From: an uncultured Rothia sp. | GTDB taxonomy: Bacteria; Actinomycetota; Actinomycetes; Actinomycetales; Micrococcaceae | Direction: 5' to 3' | DNA: 7,089 nucleotides | Assembly: GCA_937935205.1 (NCBI GenBank) | Contig: CALGXU010000355.1 | Coordinates: 1-7,089 of the forward strand | In this document: piece after piece, positions 6,621 through 7,089 of the stretch | Layout of the letters: each line of letters begins with the position of its first letter | Position numbering within the stretch: the first letter of the stretch is position 1 | The notes under the pieces: generated by a model | What the model was told of the DNA's origin: nothing | What the model saw: the letters and a program-made list of their open reading frames with translations, nothing else | The model's database searches: none | Program-made: the position numbers and the translations under genes

Positions 6621-7089
6621 CTAGTGTGCCTGCTGAAAATCTCCGTAGCTACCGTTGGCGGGGCGAAGGTGCTCAATATCGCCCACCGCGTAGGGCTCTA
6701 GGGTTCCGTCCTCGCGGCGAATGAGGATGCGTCCCTGCGCATCGAGGTCTTCGGCAACGCCTTCTACGGTACTTCCGTCGGGCAGGCTCATGCGCACGCT
6801 GGCTCCGAGGGTTGCGGTGGCGGCGCGTGCCTGGTCGAGCAGGCTGATGCTCGCGGAGTTAAGGGGATCGGGGCGTTCGGGGTCGCCGCCGGCGCGCACA
6901 AAGGCACGGTAGCGTCGAGCGAAGATGCTCAGCAGTCGGGTGAGCACTTCGGAGGAGTCAATCACAGTACCGGTGCACAGGCTCAGGCTCGTGGCGGTGG
7001 GTACGGGCAGCTGTTCGGCGGACATGTTCGTGTTCTGACCGATGCCCACGATAATGCTGCGCTGCCCCTCGTTAGAGCCGCTTTCGGGA
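6621..7089 (-). CDS. birA: Biotin--[acetyl-CoA-carboxylase] ligase BirA, C-terminal part only
   Basis: Attaches biotin to the carrier domain of acetyl-/acyl-CoA carboxylases by way of biotinyl-AMP. Only the last 155 codons are in the window; the reading frame is open to the right edge, with 7088 the first base of a whole codon. The visible part begins near the end of the catalytic domain, RSIIVGIGQNTN followed by ELPVPTATSL spacing typical of BirA. After a helical segment comes the C-terminal SH3-like domain (about residues 94-143 of the fragment: LGASVRMSLPDG, GVAEDLDAQGRILI, YAVGDIEHLRP). The biotin-binding GRGRxGR motif and catalytic Lys would lie upstream, outside the window. The apparent start GTG at 7049 is internal. 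Whether the protein carries an N-terminal DNA-binding domain cannot be told. Confidence 0.93.
   Translation of the reverse strand, partial: PESGSNEGQRSIIVGIGQNTNMSAEQLPVPTATSLSLCTGTVIDSSEVLTRLLSIFARRYRAFVRAGGDPERPDPLNSASISLLDQARAATATLGASVRMSLPDGSTVEGVAEDLDAQGRILIRREDGTLEPYAVGDIEHLRPANGSYGDFQQAH

Noticed and set aside
7047..7049. GTG at 7049 as the start of a separate 142-residue protein
   Set aside because: The frame continues upstream with BirA-like residues (QRSIIVGIG), so this codon is an internal Val.

Overview
The window looks like chromosomal DNA of a high-GC Gram-positive bacterium, most likely Rothia (Micrococcaceae), close to R. mucilaginosa. The clues are GC-rich codon use, a secreted resuscitation-promoting-factor (Rpf) protein, an actinobacterial NAD-dependent DNA ligase, and an Rv1264-type class III adenylate cyclase. 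The genus call rests on protein look and feel, not on a search. All six genes lie on the minus strand, so transcription runs from high to low coordinates. I see no mobile element, CRISPR array, tRNA or rRNA.

In order of transcription: (1) the C-terminal part of a biotin protein ligase (BirA), cut by the right edge (6621-7089); (2) a small two-helix membrane protein with a bacterial PH domain (5997-6485); (3) a 317-339-base spacer with possible cAMP-receptor and tandem-repeat operator sites; (4) a soluble class III adenylate cyclase with an N-terminal regulatory domain (4507-5658); (5) a soluble PP2C-family Ser/Thr phosphatase overlapping the cyclase by ATGA (3617-4510); (6) a 185-base spacer with an 11-bp inverted repeat; (7) ligA, ending at a very strong hairpin terminator (1200-3431); (8) a roughly 694-base non-coding stretch (506-1199), rich in inverted and direct repeats; (9) a secreted Rpf-type transglycosylase, cut by the left edge (1-505).

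The cyclase and phosphatase form the clearest functional unit: one makes cAMP, the other reverses Ser/Thr phosphorylation, and they are translationally coupled. birA, the PH gene, the cyclase and ligA are separated by spacers of 135-340 bases and may each have their own promoter.

The most unusual part is the region upstream of the Rpf gene. It has an AT-rich promoter-like element almost 500 bases from the start codon. Between them are hairpins whose arms occur in extra copies, so that mutually exclusive foldings can be drawn, as in riboswitch or attenuator leaders. It matches no riboswitch class I can recognise by eye. A closer promoter with an MtrA-like GTAACC/GTTATC repeat is a competing explanation. 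Both are inferences that need RNA data.
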